Under the pieces are notes generated by a model. That model did no database searches. It had not been told where the DNA came from and saw only the letters and a list, made by a program, of their open reading frames with translations. A stretch of DNA of 54,949 bases from Rothia sp. HMSC078H08 (GTDB lineage: Bacteria > Actinomycetota > Actinomycetes > Actinomycetales > Micrococcaceae), in the NCBI RefSeq assembly GCF_001808955.1, contig NZ_KV795257.1, positions 496,003 to 550,951 of the forward strand. Direction: 5' to 3'. The translations under genes and the position numbers were made by a program. Within the stretch, counting starts at the first letter, position 1; each line of letters opens with the position of its first letter. Of this stretch, positions 17,003 to 26,509 are shown one piece after another.

Positions 17003-20000
17003 ATGTTTTCTGAGGGTATGACTCTCTTCTTTCTCGACCACCACAACACCACCAACGCGCTCCCCTACCCCCGCGTACTCCGACTCGACGGCGAGGCGGC
17101 ACCCAACGGAATACAGCTGCACCCCGGTAGCACAGGTAGCACAAACCAGCAGGCTCTAGAGCAGGCACTCAACCACGCTCTGCAACGCTCTACACCCGGC
17201 GCGCACGCTCAGGCGCGGGATACAACGTTCCAGCTACGCCCCGCGCACGATAAGGACCCCCTCAACACCTCGGATGCGCTAAATATCCACATTCCGAACG
17301 AATCTCAGCCCCTAAATTCTCAGCCCCAAGATTCTCAATCGCTGAACGCGCCCGCCGTCAGCCTCCTGCACATTCTGCGCGGACCCGAAGCGGGCGCAAC
17401 CTTCCCCATCAGCCGCGGCCGCACCAGCCTCGGCAGGGCGGCACTACCTGCCCGTGGAGGAGAACAGCCGCACCACATTCACCTGCAGGACCCCTTCCTC
17501 AAGCCGGTGCACGGCAGCTTCTACGCCGATAGCTCCGGCATCCGCTGGATCGAGAAACGCCCCGCCGCAAGCGAGGGCAGCGAGAAGGCACATGGCAGTA
17601 TGAAGGCGCAGGGCGCCGAGCCGCGCATCCTGCGCTGGGACGAGCCTTTCCGCCTCGGCTCCTCACTCTGCATGCTCACCTCACCCAGCGCCGACCGCGA
17701 ACACACCACTAAGAAGGCGAGCGCCACCGCTCCCCCCGGTTCTTCCCCTGGCGAACCCGCGCAGACGCTTGCTCCCCTGGGCGACGCCGGCAACCCCTTT
17801 GAGCCGGTGGTGGTGAACCCTCCCGCGCCGCGTAAGCTCAAGCAGATTCTGTTGAGCGTGTGCCTTCCGATTGTGGTGGGCCTGATTATTGCGCTGGTGA
17901 CCGGCATGTGGTTCCTTCTGCTGATGTCTGCGGCGTCTTCGTTGCTGATGCTTCTGCATTTCTTTGGCGGTCGGGCGGAGAACCGTGCCGCATCGCAGCA
18001 AACTCATCAGGCGGCTGAGCAGGAAAAGGAACGTGCCCTCACCCTGCCGACTGCGGGCGACCTGGCGATTTCGGGTCCCTCTGCCCTGCATGACTACCCG
18101 GCTATCGTGCTCGGGTGCGGTCCCCGCCAGCCCTACCTGCGCGGCCGCAACCTCCCGCTGGGCGCTCTGGAGAAGCAGGATGCACCCCACTATCTACCGC
18201 TGCCCACCCCGGTTCTCGGTCACTACCTTAAGTTGGAGGAGGCGCATCTGCGCGCCTACCTGGTGCAGCTGGTGGCGGGCTATCCGGGTTCGGTGCACGT
18301 TCTGCTGGCCGAAGCTCACAATAGTGCGCAGAAACGTATGAACGCCCTGCTACAAACTCTGGCTGTGGTGCCGGGCGTGAGTGTGCATTGTCTGCCGGGT
18401 ACGCAGCAGGAGAAGTATCTGCAGGCTCTGCAGAGCAGCTTGCAGTCGGAGCTTTCTTCCTCGGTTCCGCCGCTGATTCTCATGCCGCAGCATGCGAGCG
18501 CGGTTTACGCTCCCCTGCTGACCGCACTAACCTCCGGTGCTATCGCTGAGGGTTCGCAATCCCGCGCGCTCTCCTCCCCGCGTGAGCAGAAGATGAACGC
18601 CCCTGCGCTCTGCGTGCTGGGCAGTGCTGAGGGTGATAATTCCGCACATGCACCCGGTGCGCTTTTTGGTGCCGCCTGGGTTGAGTGCGCGAGTGAGGGT
18701 AGCCACCGTCAAAGCATCCGTTACCGCGCGCAGGGCTATGCGATGCCTCCGGTGCAGCCCACCGAGGGTGTCTACCAGGTGCATCCTCTGGCGTGTGAGG
18801 GTCTGTGCCAGCACGCCGATGGGCTCAGCCTCGAGGCGTTCTGTGCCGCTCTTGAGAACCTGTACCGCGCCGGGTGCGAGCAGGAGCAGGGCGCGCTCAG
18901 TGAGGGGCAGGTGCACCAGTCGGCGCATCTGTTCTCATCTCTTCAGCAGCAGAGCGCACAGCAGAAGAACCGTGCCGATGACGTGGCGGTGGAGTCCGTT
19001 CTGCAGCGCTGGTCCGCTCAGCGTTACGCCTCCGATATTCGCTGCTACCTGGGTGTTTCTTCGGGCGGTTCGCTGAATATTGGTTTATCTGAGCACGGTC
19101 CGCACTGGTTGCTCGGTGGCACGACCGGTGCTGGCAAATCGCAGCTGCTGCGTTCGCTGGTACTCAGCGCTGCGCTACGTTACCCGCCCGAGCGTCTGGG
19201 CCTGATTCTGGTGGATTTCAAGGGCTCTGCTGGTTTGGGTCCTCTGGCTCAGCTGCCGCATGCACTCAGCGTGTTGAGTAATTTTGATGTGTCGGCGGTG
19301 GAGCGTGCGCTCGAATTTTTGCGCGCCGATATTCACCGCCGTGAGGTGGATCTGCAGGCGCTCGGTGTGAACTCCTACCGCGACTACTTGGCGTCCTGCC
19401 AGGCTGCGGGCACGATTCCGCGCTACCCCGAGCTGCTGATTGTGGTGGATGAGTTCCGCATGCTCATCGATTCCATGCCGGATGCTATGGCTGAGCTGAT
19501 GCGCATTGCCACGATTGGTCGCTCGCTGGGTCTGCATCTGGTGTTGGCGACTCAGCGTCCGCAGGGTGCTATTTCGCAGGATATTCGCGCCAATATTGCC
19601 GCGAGCATTTGCCTGCGCGTGGCGAGCGCTCAGGATTCCTATAACCTGCTGGAGCATGAGTCTGCGGCGTATATTTCGGCGGCGCATCCGGGTGCCGGGT
19701 ATGTGCGCCTGCCGGATGGTCGTTCCCTGCCGTTCCGCGCCCCGCTGGTGGATGCGGTCCCCTCGAGCAGCGATGCCCGTCCGGTGCAGGTGTTGGGTCT
19801 TGAGGAGGGCGGCTGGCGTGAGCTGTCTGCCGCTTCTGCCGTTCAGAAGGGCGGCGGTAATGAGGATGAGCTGCTGATTCGTTCGGCGCAGCAGATTCGT
19901 GCGCTCTATGAACGCGAGTACGCGCCGAGGAGTCTTCAGAAGAATGCAGCGGTTCAGGATGAGTACTGCCCGATTCCACCGGAGCTTCCCGAGAACACCC

Positions 20001-21541
20001 CGCTGCCCGTGGTGGAGGCGCCGGTTAGCAAACCGGTAGCGTACGGCACTGACCCGGCGGCTACCCCGCAGGAGCCTGCAGACTCTGGCGTTGCCTCCGA
20101 AGGGTATCTATTGGGTGAGCTGGAGATTGCCCGCTACGGTGTGCGCCGCCCGATCAGCTGGTCGGGTCAGCAGGCGCTGGCATTGCTGGCGCAGAGCGCC
20201 GAACGAGCCCCGATGCTTTACGGGCTTTTAGCTCAGGCATTCGCCGCCCGCACGCCGGTTGTTCTGCTGACCTCTGACGGTGCGCTCTACCGCGACCTGG
20301 AACCCTACGCCGGTGCCTTTGAGTCGCTCGTGGGTGCACAGGAGCTTTCGCATCTGCGGTTCTGCTTGGAGGAGCTGCGCACCCCGAACCTGTGGGGTAC
20401 CGAGGCTTCCACCCGCCCGCTCATTGTCGTGGACGGTCTGGACAGTTGGCTGGAGGCACTGGTTCGCCAACCCGATACGGAGAACCTGCTCTACGATCTG
20501 CTCTCGCAGGGGTGCCGTCGCGGCTATTCGGTGGTGTTCACCTCCGCGTTGAACCCGCGCGGTCGTTTCGCCGCTGCGGCGCATTCCACTCTGTTGAGCC
20601 GCCGCTTCCTGGACGCTGACCTGATGCGTTCAACGAGCAAGGACTACCCGACCCCGGCACAGAGCCACTACTGCGTGGAGGGTGCCATTAACGAGGAGTT
20701 GATTGGGGATCAGCCGCTGAGCGCGTCGATTCTTTCGCCCTGCGTTGCGGGTTTCCAGGAGCTGGTTCAGGTTCTGCAGGGTAACGCCACGAGCGCTTCT
20801 AACGGGTCAGGCACTCACCCCGGCACTCTTCTGCGGCAGTTCCCCGAGTACTATCGCATGCCCTCGACCGAGTACGTGACCGCCGCCCACGCCGCGTGCA
20901 ATCCGCAGGGCGCTAAGCTCTTGGTCGCGTTTGATCGCCGGCAGATGCCGGTGTGGTTGAGCGCCCCGGCTGGCGCGGTAGTTCCGGTGCAGGGTTCCCG
21001 GTCGGCGGGTAAAAGCACCCTGCTGGAGAGTATTGCTCAGCTCAACCCGCAGCTCGAAACCCTCATCCTTGAGGGTTCTGGCGGCACCTCGGGTGATGGC
21101 GGAGCGTCGGGTGAACCACCGAGCGTGGAGCGTACCCGTGCACTCCTGGACTCAGTGACAAACCCCGCGCGCACGCTCGTGCTCATTGACGACCTGCAGT
21201 ACCTGCAACCCGCCGTTCAGCAGCTACTTCTGGAGCGTCGCGGTGAGTTCCGCGCGATGCTGGTCGCCTACACGCCGTGGCCGAGGCGCGCCTCCTCACC
21301 GCTGCTGGCTGCGCTCATGGGATGCTCGCGTGCGCTTCTGCTCGCACCCGCATCCTTGGCGGATGCTGACATGTGCACGGTGACCGCGCTGCCGCTGGAT
21401 CGATTCACGCAGGGCGAGCAGCCCGCCGGTCGTCTTGTGGTGGTGGATGGTGCTTCCGTGTGTGCGGCGCAGGTTCCCCTGGCACTGACCACGGCTGCAC
21501 AGGCTGTAACAGCTACGCAGAAGGTGCCGGTAGCGGTCTAA
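17003..21541 (+). CDS. FHA-FtsK/SpoIIIE protein, EssC/EccC-like
   Basis: This 1512-residue protein resembles the motor of type VII secretion. Residues 120-185 look like an FHA phosphopeptide-binding domain (GPEAGATFPISRGRTSLGR). Two close helices follow at about 276-320. After a linker region comes an FtsK/SpoIIIE ATPase with Walker A LLGGTTGAGKSQLL near 704, LILVDFKG, Walker B LLIVVDEFRML near 810 and LVLATQRPQG. A second ATPase-like domain (about 1035-1210) keeps RPLIVVDGLDSW but lacks a Walker A; a third near 1329 has VQGSRSAGKSTLLE and LVLIDDLQYL. The order helices, active ATPase, degenerate ATPase, third ATPase matches EssC/EccC. No WXG100, EccB/D or Esa gene is in the window. ATG 17003 lacks a binding site and ATG 17018 has GAGGG only 1 nt away, so the start is uncertain. 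Confidence 0.85.
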   Translation: MFSEGMTLFFLDHHNTTNALPYPRVLRLDGEAAPNGIQLHPGSTGSTNQQALEQALNHALQRSTPGAHAQARDTTFQLRPAHDKDPLNTSDALNIHIPNESQPLNSQPQDSQSLNAPAVSLLHILRGPEAGATFPISRGRTSLGRAALPARGGEQPHHIHLQDPFLKPVHGSFYADSSGIRWIEKRPAASEGSEKAHGSMKAQGAEPRILRWDEPFRLGSSLCMLTSPSADREHTTKKASATAPPGSSPGEPAQTLAPLGDAGNPFEPVVVNPPAPRKLKQILLSVCLPIVVGLIIALVTGMWFLLLMSAASSLLMLLHFFGGRAENRAASQQTHQAAEQEKERALTLPTAGDLAISGPSALHDYPAIVLGCGPRQPYLRGRNLPLGALEKQDAPHYLPLPTPVLGHYLKLEEAHLRAYLVQLVAGYPGSVHVLLAEAHNSAQKRMNALLQTLAVVPGVSVHCLPGTQQEKYLQALQSSLQSELSSSVPPLILMPQHASAVYAPLLTALTSGAIAEGSQSRALSSPREQKMNAPALCVLGSAEGDNSAHAPGALFGAAWVECASEGSHRQSIRYRAQGYAMPPVQPTEGVYQVHPLACEGLCQHADGLSLEAFCAALENLYRAGCEQEQGALSEGQVHQSAHLFSSLQQQSAQQKNRADDVAVESVLQRWSAQRYASDIRCYLGVSSGGSLNIGLSEHGPHWLLGGTTGAGKSQLLRSLVLSAALRYPPERLGLILVDFKGSAGLGPLAQLPHALSVLSNFDVSAVERALEFLRADIHRREVDLQALGVNSYRDYLASCQAAGTIPRYPELLIVVDEFRMLIDSMPDAMAELMRIATIGRSLGLHLVLATQRPQGAISQDIRANIAASICLRVASAQDSYNLLEHESAAYISAAHPGAGYVRLPDGRSLPFRAPLVDAVPSSSDARPVQVLGLEEGGWRELSAASAVQKGGGNEDELLIRSAQQIRALYEREYAPRSLQKNAAVQDEYCPIPPELPENTPLPVVEAPVSKPVAYGTDPAATPQEPADSGVASEGYLLGELEIARYGVRRPISWSGQQALALLAQSAERAPMLYGLLAQAFAARTPVVLLTSDGALYRDLEPYAGAFESLVGAQELSHLRFCLEELRTPNLWGTEASTRPLIVVDGLDSWLEALVRQPDTENLLYDLLSQGCRRGYSVVFTSALNPRGRFAAAAHSTLLSRRFLDADLMRSTSKDYPTPAQSHYCVEGAINEELIGDQPLSASILSPCVAGFQELVQVLQGNATSASNGSGTHPGTLLRQFPEYYRMPSTEYVTAAHAACNPQGAKLLVAFDRRQMPVWLSAPAGAVVPVQGSRSAGKSTLLESIAQLNPQLETLILEGSGGTSGDGGASGEPPSVERTRALLDSVTNPARTLVLIDDLQYLQPAVQQLLLERRGEFRAMLVAYTPWPRRASSPLLAALMGCSRALLLAPASLADADMCTVTALPLDRFTQGEQPAGRLVVVDGASVCAAQVPLALTTAAQAVTATQKVPVAV

Positions 21542-21569
21542 AGCTGAGCACTCTAGCGCCGAGCTATCT

Positions 21570-21616
21570 AGGGTTTAGCGGCGTTAGGGGTTTACGCTCT
21601 AGGGGTTTAGCGGCGT
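21570..21616. repeat. Short direct repeat at convergent gene ends
   Basis: GGGTTTAGCGGCGT occurs at 21571-21584 and 21603-21616 with an extra AGGGGTTTA between. The second copy is the stop region of the minus-strand gene ending at 21607, so the last codons have been duplicated downstream. Confidence 0.7.
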
Positions 21617-22047
21617 CGGCGGCTGTACTTCTCCGCTTCTTCGCCCGACTCCTCAGTGACCGCCTCAATATAGCGGCGGCTACTGGGCATGAGCACGAAG
21701 ATGAAGGCAGCCGCCGCGCCAATAACACCCGCAATCGTGATGAGCTGGCCGATATTCAGGCCGTAAGCACTCACGTTCATAATGAGGGTGCTTGCGGTGA
21801 CCCACAGGGTGCAGAGAGTAATCAGGATCATGGGCAGGCGCGAACCGAAGCGGCCGCGGTAGAAACGCAGGCCAAAGTAGGTCATGCCCGCGGCAATGAG
21901 CACCTGGAGCACACCGCCCACAATCGCCTGGGCGGTAGACATACCGCTGACAATAAAGGGGTAGAGGATGCCGCGAATCAGAATGTATGCCGCGAAGGTT
22001 TCGGTCAGGGCGAATGCGTAGATGACGTTGAACGGGCGTGACGTCAC
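21607..22047 (-). CDS. Four-helix membrane protein, unknown function
   Basis: The 146-residue protein has four hydrophobic segments (about 8-30, 40-60, 72-92, 98-122) and a polar C-terminal tail ending EEAEKYSRRRR. The GTG start at 22047 is supported by GAGGAG 6 nt upstream. It is convergent with the ftsK-like gene and has no obvious operon partner. I recognise no family; it may be a general actinobacterial small membrane protein. Confidence 0.75.
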   Translation of the reverse strand: MTSRPFNVIYAFALTETFAAYILIRGILYPFIVSGMSTAQAIVGGVLQVLIAAGMTYFGLRFYRGRFGSRLPMILITLCTLWVTASTLIMNVSAYGLNIGQLITIAGVIGAAAAFIFVLMPSSRRYIEAVTEESGEEAEKYSRRRR

Positions 22048-22526
22048 GGTGGGCTCCTCATGGGTAGTGGCGGGGCAGACCGGGGTGTATTCGGTCCGGC
22101 ATGCTGGTATGTTTCCGATGCGCTAGTGCGTTAGCGGGTGGGCGCTCCCCTGTCTCGGGTTCACCGCCTCGTCATCGGTGCGGTATTTCAGGGGTAGGTA
22201 CCGCTTTATATTATGCCTGAGGCGCCGCTCACCCGGCCGCCCGCATCTCATCTATGAGACGCGGCGCAGAATATGCGTGTCAGCATGCGATTCCCCACCC
22301 CCTCAATTAGACAAAGGTTTGCCTAAGTGATAGATGCCTCAGCGTAATACTGAAGTTTTTAGAGAAAAGTACTTGTCACATCCGCTCCAACATGCGAAAG
22401 TTGATAAGTCAATTTTCACCCTAACGCTGGGTGAGCATCCCGTCAGCGGATGTATTTGACACGCGCACAGGAAAATAGATGTGTCTTGCCACCGCGTGAG
22501 ACCGTAAATCATGAAGGAGGTCCACC
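22048..22526. promoter_or_regulatory. Divergent control region of the membrane protein and whiB genes
   Basis: No gene is visible in these 479 bp. CATCCGCT at 22379-22386 and AGCGGATG at 22445-22452 form a widely spaced inverted repeat; TTGACA (22456-22461) next to the second arm is a -35 candidate for whiB, with TAGATG 14 bp on, a short spacing. GTTGATAAGTCAATTTTC near 22396 is another AT-rich candidate. The ribosome binding site AAGGAGG ends the region. Confidence 0.4.
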
Positions 22527-22775
22527 GTGGATTGGCGTAGTCGTGCAGCTTGTTTGGACAAGGATCCGGAGCTGTTCTTCCCCGTAGGAAACACCGGACC
22601 TGCCCTGTTGCAAATTGAAGAGGCTAAGACTGTCTGCCGCTCTTGCGAGGTTGTAGACGTCTGCCTGAAGTGGGCCATCGAGACCGGCCAGGACTCCGGC
22701 GTATGGGGTGGCACCAGTGAAGACGAGCGTCGTGCGATGAAGCGTCGCGCAGCTCGTGCCCGCCGTGCATCCTAA
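22527..22775 (+). CDS. whiB1: WhiB-family iron-sulfur transcription factor, WhiB1-like
   Basis: WhiB proteins bind a [4Fe-4S] cluster and the principal sigma factor. The 82-residue protein has the four cluster cysteines (Cys9, and C37-x2-C40-x5-C46), the WhiB turn GVWGGT, and a basic DNA-contacting tail RRAMKRRAARARR. GTG 22527 has a consensus AAGGAGG 6 nt upstream. The short size, DWRSRAACLDKDPELFFPVG opening and divergence from the pdtaS-like kinase correspond to WhiB1 (Rv3219) next to Rv3220c. A strong terminator follows. Confidence 0.93.
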   Translation: MDWRSRAACLDKDPELFFPVGNTGPALLQIEEAKTVCRSCEVVDVCLKWAIETGQDSGVWGGTSEDERRAMKRRAARARRAS

Positions 22776-22800
22776 CTTCCGGAGTATTCAATAGGGCATC

Positions 22801-22843
22801 AAAAGCGTGGTGCAGTGATATAAAGTCACTGCACCACGCTTTT
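22801..22843 (+). terminator. whiB terminator
   Basis: A perfect 18-bp stem from AAAAGCGTGG to its complement with a 7-nt loop, ending in TTTTGTC. The A-tract on the other side makes it usable in both directions. Confidence 0.9.
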
Positions 22844-22871
22844 GTCATATACAGAACCTATCTAGACAGCA

Positions 22872-22907
22872 AACTGCCACCACCCCGTACTCGGGGCGGC
22901 GGCAGTT
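22872..22907 (-). terminator. Terminator of the sensor kinase gene
   Basis: A 16-bp stem around a 4-nt loop. Two positions mismatch on the plus strand but form G-U pairs in the minus-strand RNA, so it is functional for the kinase transcript; TTTGCTG follows. Confidence 0.8.
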
Positions 22908-22930
22908 CTATATGTCATACGAGAAGGGGC

Positions 22931-24505
22931 TTAGACGAGCACCGCGGTGATGACCACGCGGGTACCGGTCGGTTCGTTAGCCTCCCAGCGGATTGAGCCG
23001 TTCAGCTCGCTTGCCACCAGGGTACGCACAATCTGCATACCCAGGCCTTCCTTACCGGTCACCGGGCGGTAGGCGTTCGGGCCGGACTCTTCAATCTTCT
23101 TATCGCCCATGCCCTTACCGTCATCAGTAATCACGACGGTGAGGATGTTCTCACCCTCATCGTTGATGCCGCGAATACCCTCAAGGGTCACGGTGCCGGT
23201 CTCGCCGTCCAGGCCGTGCTCCACAGCGTTCGCGACAACCTCGTTGATAACCAGTGCCAGAGGGGTAGCGAACTGGCTCGGCAAAGACCCAAAGGAGCCA
23301 ATCAGCTTGGTAGACACGTGCTGACCGGGGGAAGCAAGCTCAGCGGCAAGGTGGAACTGACGCTCAATCAGCTCATCAAAGTCGACGTTCTGAGTCAGGC
23401 CCTGCGAAAGCGCCTCGTGCACGGTAGCAATCGTTGCCACGCGGCGCATCGCCTGCTCCAGGCCCTGACGTGCCTCATCAGTGGTCATACGGCGTGACTG
23501 CAGGCGCAGTAGAGCGGACACGGTCTGCAGGTTGTTCTTCACGCGGTGGTGGATTTCGCGGATAGTCGCGTCCTTGGTCATAAGTTCCAGTTCGCGGCGG
23601 CGCAACTCGGTCACGTCGCGGCAAAGAATCACGGCGCCCTCACGCTCGATGCGGGCGCGCCTCTGCACCAGCAGCGGGATGGATCGCATGGTCACGCGAG
23701 CACGGGCAATAACCAATTCGGTGCGCAGGTCGCTACGACCGGCAAGGACCAGCTGCAGGGTTTCGTCTGCCTGTTCACCGGCAGGAAGCATCGCACGGGT
23801 GACATCGGCAAGGTTTTGCTTTTCGAGGTAGCCGGTCATGCCCATGCGGTTGTACATGGAGTTCGCGTTCGGGGAAGCGACGACCACACGGCCGGAGGGG
23901 TCAAGCACAATAATGCCGTCGATCACGCGGGGGTTGCCCTGGGTGTTATTTCCCTGGGCGAGGGGGTCGGGCCACAGGCCGGAGTGCACCATGGAGAGCA
24001 TGGTGTCGGCAGTATATTCGTAGACCTCGTCGCTGATGGAGGGGTAGCCACTGGGTGTGGCAATCTTGTGGCTGGTCAGCAACGCAATGGTGCGGTTGTT
24101 GCGCACGATAGGCACGAAGGTTACGTGTATGCGCGGGCGGGCACCAACACCCTCACCGCTTCCTTCGTCGGTGTAGGTGCTGATGTTCTGGTCAATCCAG
24201 ACGCGGTATGCTTCGTCGCGGATTCCGTCTTCCATGTCGTGATCGATGATGTCGTGGTGGAAGAGGGTTCGGACATTGGAGGGGCGCACGTGCGCGAAGG
24301 CACGGAAAGTACTGGTTTCGCTGGGACCGGATACGGCGTCCGGGGAGCTGCCGTCGGCAACAACGTAGTCGGTGGGGAACCATAGAACCAGGTCACTCTG
24401 GGCGATGTCAGAGATGACCTGCCATTCGCCCATGATGAGGTGAACGCGTTCAGTGTCGCCGGGACCGAAGTCGCAGGCGCTCATAATTCCTTCTGCAAAA
24501 GACAT
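22931..24505 (-). CDS. pdtaS: PdtaS-like cytoplasmic sensor histidine kinase
   Basis: PdtaS phosphorylates the RNA-binding antiterminator PdtaR. The roughly 524-residue protein has no membrane helix. The N-terminal sensor (about 1-170, GEWQVISDIAQSDLVLWFP) corresponds to the PdtaS GAF-like domain, then a PAS domain (about 185-290). A HisKA_2 dimerisation helix carries the phospho-acceptor in REIHHRVKNNLQTVSALLRL, and the HATPase has NEVVANAVEHGLDG, ITDDGKGMG and EGLGMQIVRTLV. I chose ATG 24505 because the spacing to GEWQ fits homologues; ATG 24484 has AAGGA 3 nt upstream and is possible. Placement next to whiB1 matches M. tuberculosis. No PdtaR gene is in the window. Confidence 0.9.
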   Translation of the reverse strand: MSFAEGIMSACDFGPGDTERVHLIMGEWQVISDIAQSDLVLWFPTDYVVADGSSPDAVSGPSETSTFRAFAHVRPSNVRTLFHHDIIDHDMEDGIRDEAYRVWIDQNISTYTDEGSGEGVGARPRIHVTFVPIVRNNRTIALLTSHKIATPSGYPSISDEVYEYTADTMLSMVHSGLWPDPLAQGNNTQGNPRVIDGIIVLDPSGRVVVASPNANSMYNRMGMTGYLEKQNLADVTRAMLPAGEQADETLQLVLAGRSDLRTELVIARARVTMRSIPLLVQRRARIEREGAVILCRDVTELRRRELELMTKDATIREIHHRVKNNLQTVSALLRLQSRRMTTDEARQGLEQAMRRVATIATVHEALSQGLTQNVDFDELIERQFHLAAELASPGQHVSTKLIGSFGSLPSQFATPLALVINEVVANAVEHGLDGETGTVTLEGIRGINDEGENILTVVITDDGKGMGDKKIEESGPNAYRPVTGKEGLGMQIVRTLVASELNGSIRWEANEPTGTRVVITAVLV

Positions 24506-24725
24506 ATGTTTGTGTGCTTCCCTAAGTTCGGGTGTGTTCAACCATTTTACGGTTTGTTCGCCGCAAATCCCATTCAAACGACAATACGTGGAATAGTTTA
24601 CAGAGCATTTCTTGGAGTGCGCTTTTAATCGCAAATATGACGCCCTGAGATGAGATGAACCCCTCAGTTGTACAGTGAGGCATTCGCACCACTCCCCTAC
24701 CCTAAATATGCGTAAGACGCAGAAA

Positions 24726-24772
24726 ACCCGGCTTGTCGGAGCCTCTGAACGGGGCACTCCGACAAGCCGGGT
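24726..24772 (-). terminator. Terminator of the cpaE/saf pair
   Basis: A 16-bp stem (ACCCGGCTTGTCGGAG and complement) followed on the minus strand by TTTTCTGCG. Confidence 0.85.
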
Positions 24773-24829
24773 CTTTGAGCAGCGCTAGTTTTATCTGACG
24801 AGCTTATTTGACGGATTTATCTGACGGGC

Positions 24830-26509
24830 TTACGCACCGGGGCGTACTGCGTACATGCCCTCAAGCATCGCCTCCAGGGACTGCACGACCGCGTGGCGGG
24901 GCGACACCTCCAGCAGCGCTTCACCGTTACGGCGCAAACGGTCCATGACCTTACGCTCGTACGGAATCACGCCGGTGAGCGGAACCGACAGGTAACGCGC
25001 CCAGTTATCACGCATCTTCGCCTCCGGGTTGAACCCGGCGGCTTCGCGGCGGCTGCGGTTGAGCCAGTACTGCACATCCGTTTCTGGAGCGAAAAGATCC
25101 GGTCGCGACTGCACCTCGCGGGCGAGGTTAATCAGGCGCGGCAGGCCGATGACGTCCGCTTCGCCCAGCGCAATCACGCGGTCGGCGCAGGCGAGCGCGG
25201 TGAGGGTCGCGGCGTTACGGCGCGGTGCAGGGCCGTCAAAGGTCAGTTCCTCGTCCACCTCGATGGGGGCGGCAACATCGCAGATGACCAGGTCGTAGCG
25301 GTGCTTGAGCCATTCGAGTACCTCGGCGAAGGCGCGGGCGCGCACCTCGGGCCAACGCGAGGAGGAAGTGATGCCGCTCAAGAAGTCGAAGGTGCCGTTT
25401 TTGAGGGGCACGCGCTCCATAATGGCGCCGGCTTTTTTCTCGTCGAGCTGGGCGCGGTCGGCGTCCGAGCAGAGAATTGCCAGGCCGGAGCCGGTATCCT
25501 CGAGCGCCATGAGCGCATCCAGGCTGGGCGCGTAGGTATCTGCGTCAATGAGGCAGACCCGCTGGCCCTGCTGCGCCGCGAGGGCGGCGAGGTTGAAGGC
25601 AATGGTGCTTCGACCGGGTGCACCGTGGGTGCCCCAGACGGTCACAATTGTGCCGAGGCGGTGGCCGGGCTGGTAGCGGGAGGGCGCGGCGGGATCCTGG
25701 TTGATGTCCGGGTGCTGAGGCAGGGTGCCGTCGTTGTTCTCGTTCTGCACGTGCAGGGCGTAGTCACTGCCGGGTGCGAAGGAGTCGACGATGGCGGCGG
25801 CCTGGCTGAGCACGGATTCTTCGTTGCTGGGCGCAACGGAGGAGGCTTCTGCCGGGTCGTGTACGCCGGGTGCACCGGGTGCGTTTCCGGCGGGCACCGC
25901 GGGGTCGATTCCGTAGCTTCCGTAGTCGGCTCCGTAGGGCGCGGCGGTGTTTGAGCCAGCGCCCGCGGCGGGGTCGTAGCCGTAGCCGCCCGCCCCATGG
26001 CCAGCAGCGCCGTAATCCTGACCGTAGCCGCTGTGTCCGCTGTCGTAGCCGTAGCCTGCATCGTAGCCGTAACCGGCGTCCTGACCGTAGGCAGCCTCGG
26101 GGCGGTGGATAACAGGCTGAACGGGCGGCTGAGCCGGGATCTGCGCGGGAATGCCGTAGCCTACCGCGGGGCGGGCGAGTGCCGCATCCACCGCCTGTTC
26201 GAGCGAACCCAGGATTTCTTCGAGGGCTGCTTCGGGGCGGATGCGGTGCGCCTGCGTAGGCAGCGGCAGGTTGTCCGGGGCGATAACCGCCAGGAGCACT
26301 TCGGAGGCGGCGAGCGCGTCCACGGTGGAGGCGCTCATTTCGGCGGGCACGTGGGCGCAGAGCAGTACGCGGGCGATGCCTGTATGTGCCATGCCCACGG
26401 CTTCGCTGAAGTCCTGCACGGTGCGCGCCACGGAGACGCGGCCGCGCTGAGATTCGATGCGGTTCAGGAGCGAGCCGTCATCGCCGTAGAGGATGACAGG
26501 GATGTTCAC
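24830..26509 (-). CDS. CpaE/TadZ-like MinD-family ATPase with GY-rich linker
   Basis: The 559-residue protein has a receiver-like N-terminal domain (about 1-125), a Gly/Tyr/Gln-rich linker with repeated GYGYDAGYG-type steps (about 140-275), and a C-terminal MinD/ParA-type domain (about 290-555). The nucleotide loop reads WGTHGAPGRSTIAFNLA: the usual GKT/S lysine is arginine, so ATP hydrolysis may be weak or altered. CLIDADTYAPSLDALM and DLVICDVAAPIE follow. This order matches CpaE/TadZ, which positions Tad pili at the pole. Its GTG start overlaps the stop of the SAF-domain gene by 4 nt. It is 13 kb from the Tad operon. A septum-site or replication role is less likely. Confidence 0.8.
   Translation of the reverse strand: MNIPVILYGDDGSLLNRIESQRGRVSVARTVQDFSEAVGMAHTGIARVLLCAHVPAEMSASTVDALAASEVLLAVIAPDNLPLPTQAHRIRPEAALEEILGSLEQAVDAALARPAVGYGIPAQIPAQPPVQPVIHRPEAAYGQDAGYGYDAGYGYDSGHSGYGQDYGAAGHGAGGYGYDPAAGAGSNTAAPYGADYGSYGIDPAVPAGNAPGAPGVHDPAEASSVAPSNEESVLSQAAAIVDSFAPGSDYALHVQNENNDGTLPQHPDINQDPAAPSRYQPGHRLGTIVTVWGTHGAPGRSTIAFNLAALAAQQGQRVCLIDADTYAPSLDALMALEDTGSGLAILCSDADRAQLDEKKAGAIMERVPLKNGTFDFLSGITSSSRWPEVRARAFAEVLEWLKHRYDLVICDVAAPIEVDEELTFDGPAPRRNAATLTALACADRVIALGEADVIGLPRLINLAREVQSRPDLFAPETDVQYWLNRSRREAAGFNPEAKMRDNWARYLSVPLTGVIPYERKVMDRLRRNGEALLEVSPRHAVVQSLEAMLEGMYAVRPGA

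Noticed and set aside
16602..17003. 133-codon plus-strand frame upstream of the ftsK-like gene
   Set aside because: No ribosome binding site, no domain pattern, and atypical composition; it lies in a promoter region.
17003..21541. FtsK DNA translocase for chromosome segregation
   Set aside because: It lacks the four-helix FtsK N-terminus and gamma domain and has FHA plus multiple ATPase modules, which fit a secretion motor better.
22311..22330. DtxR/IdeR-like iron box (AAAGGTTTGCCTAAG)
   Set aside because: Only one half matches the 19-bp consensus well; position relative to any promoter is unclear.
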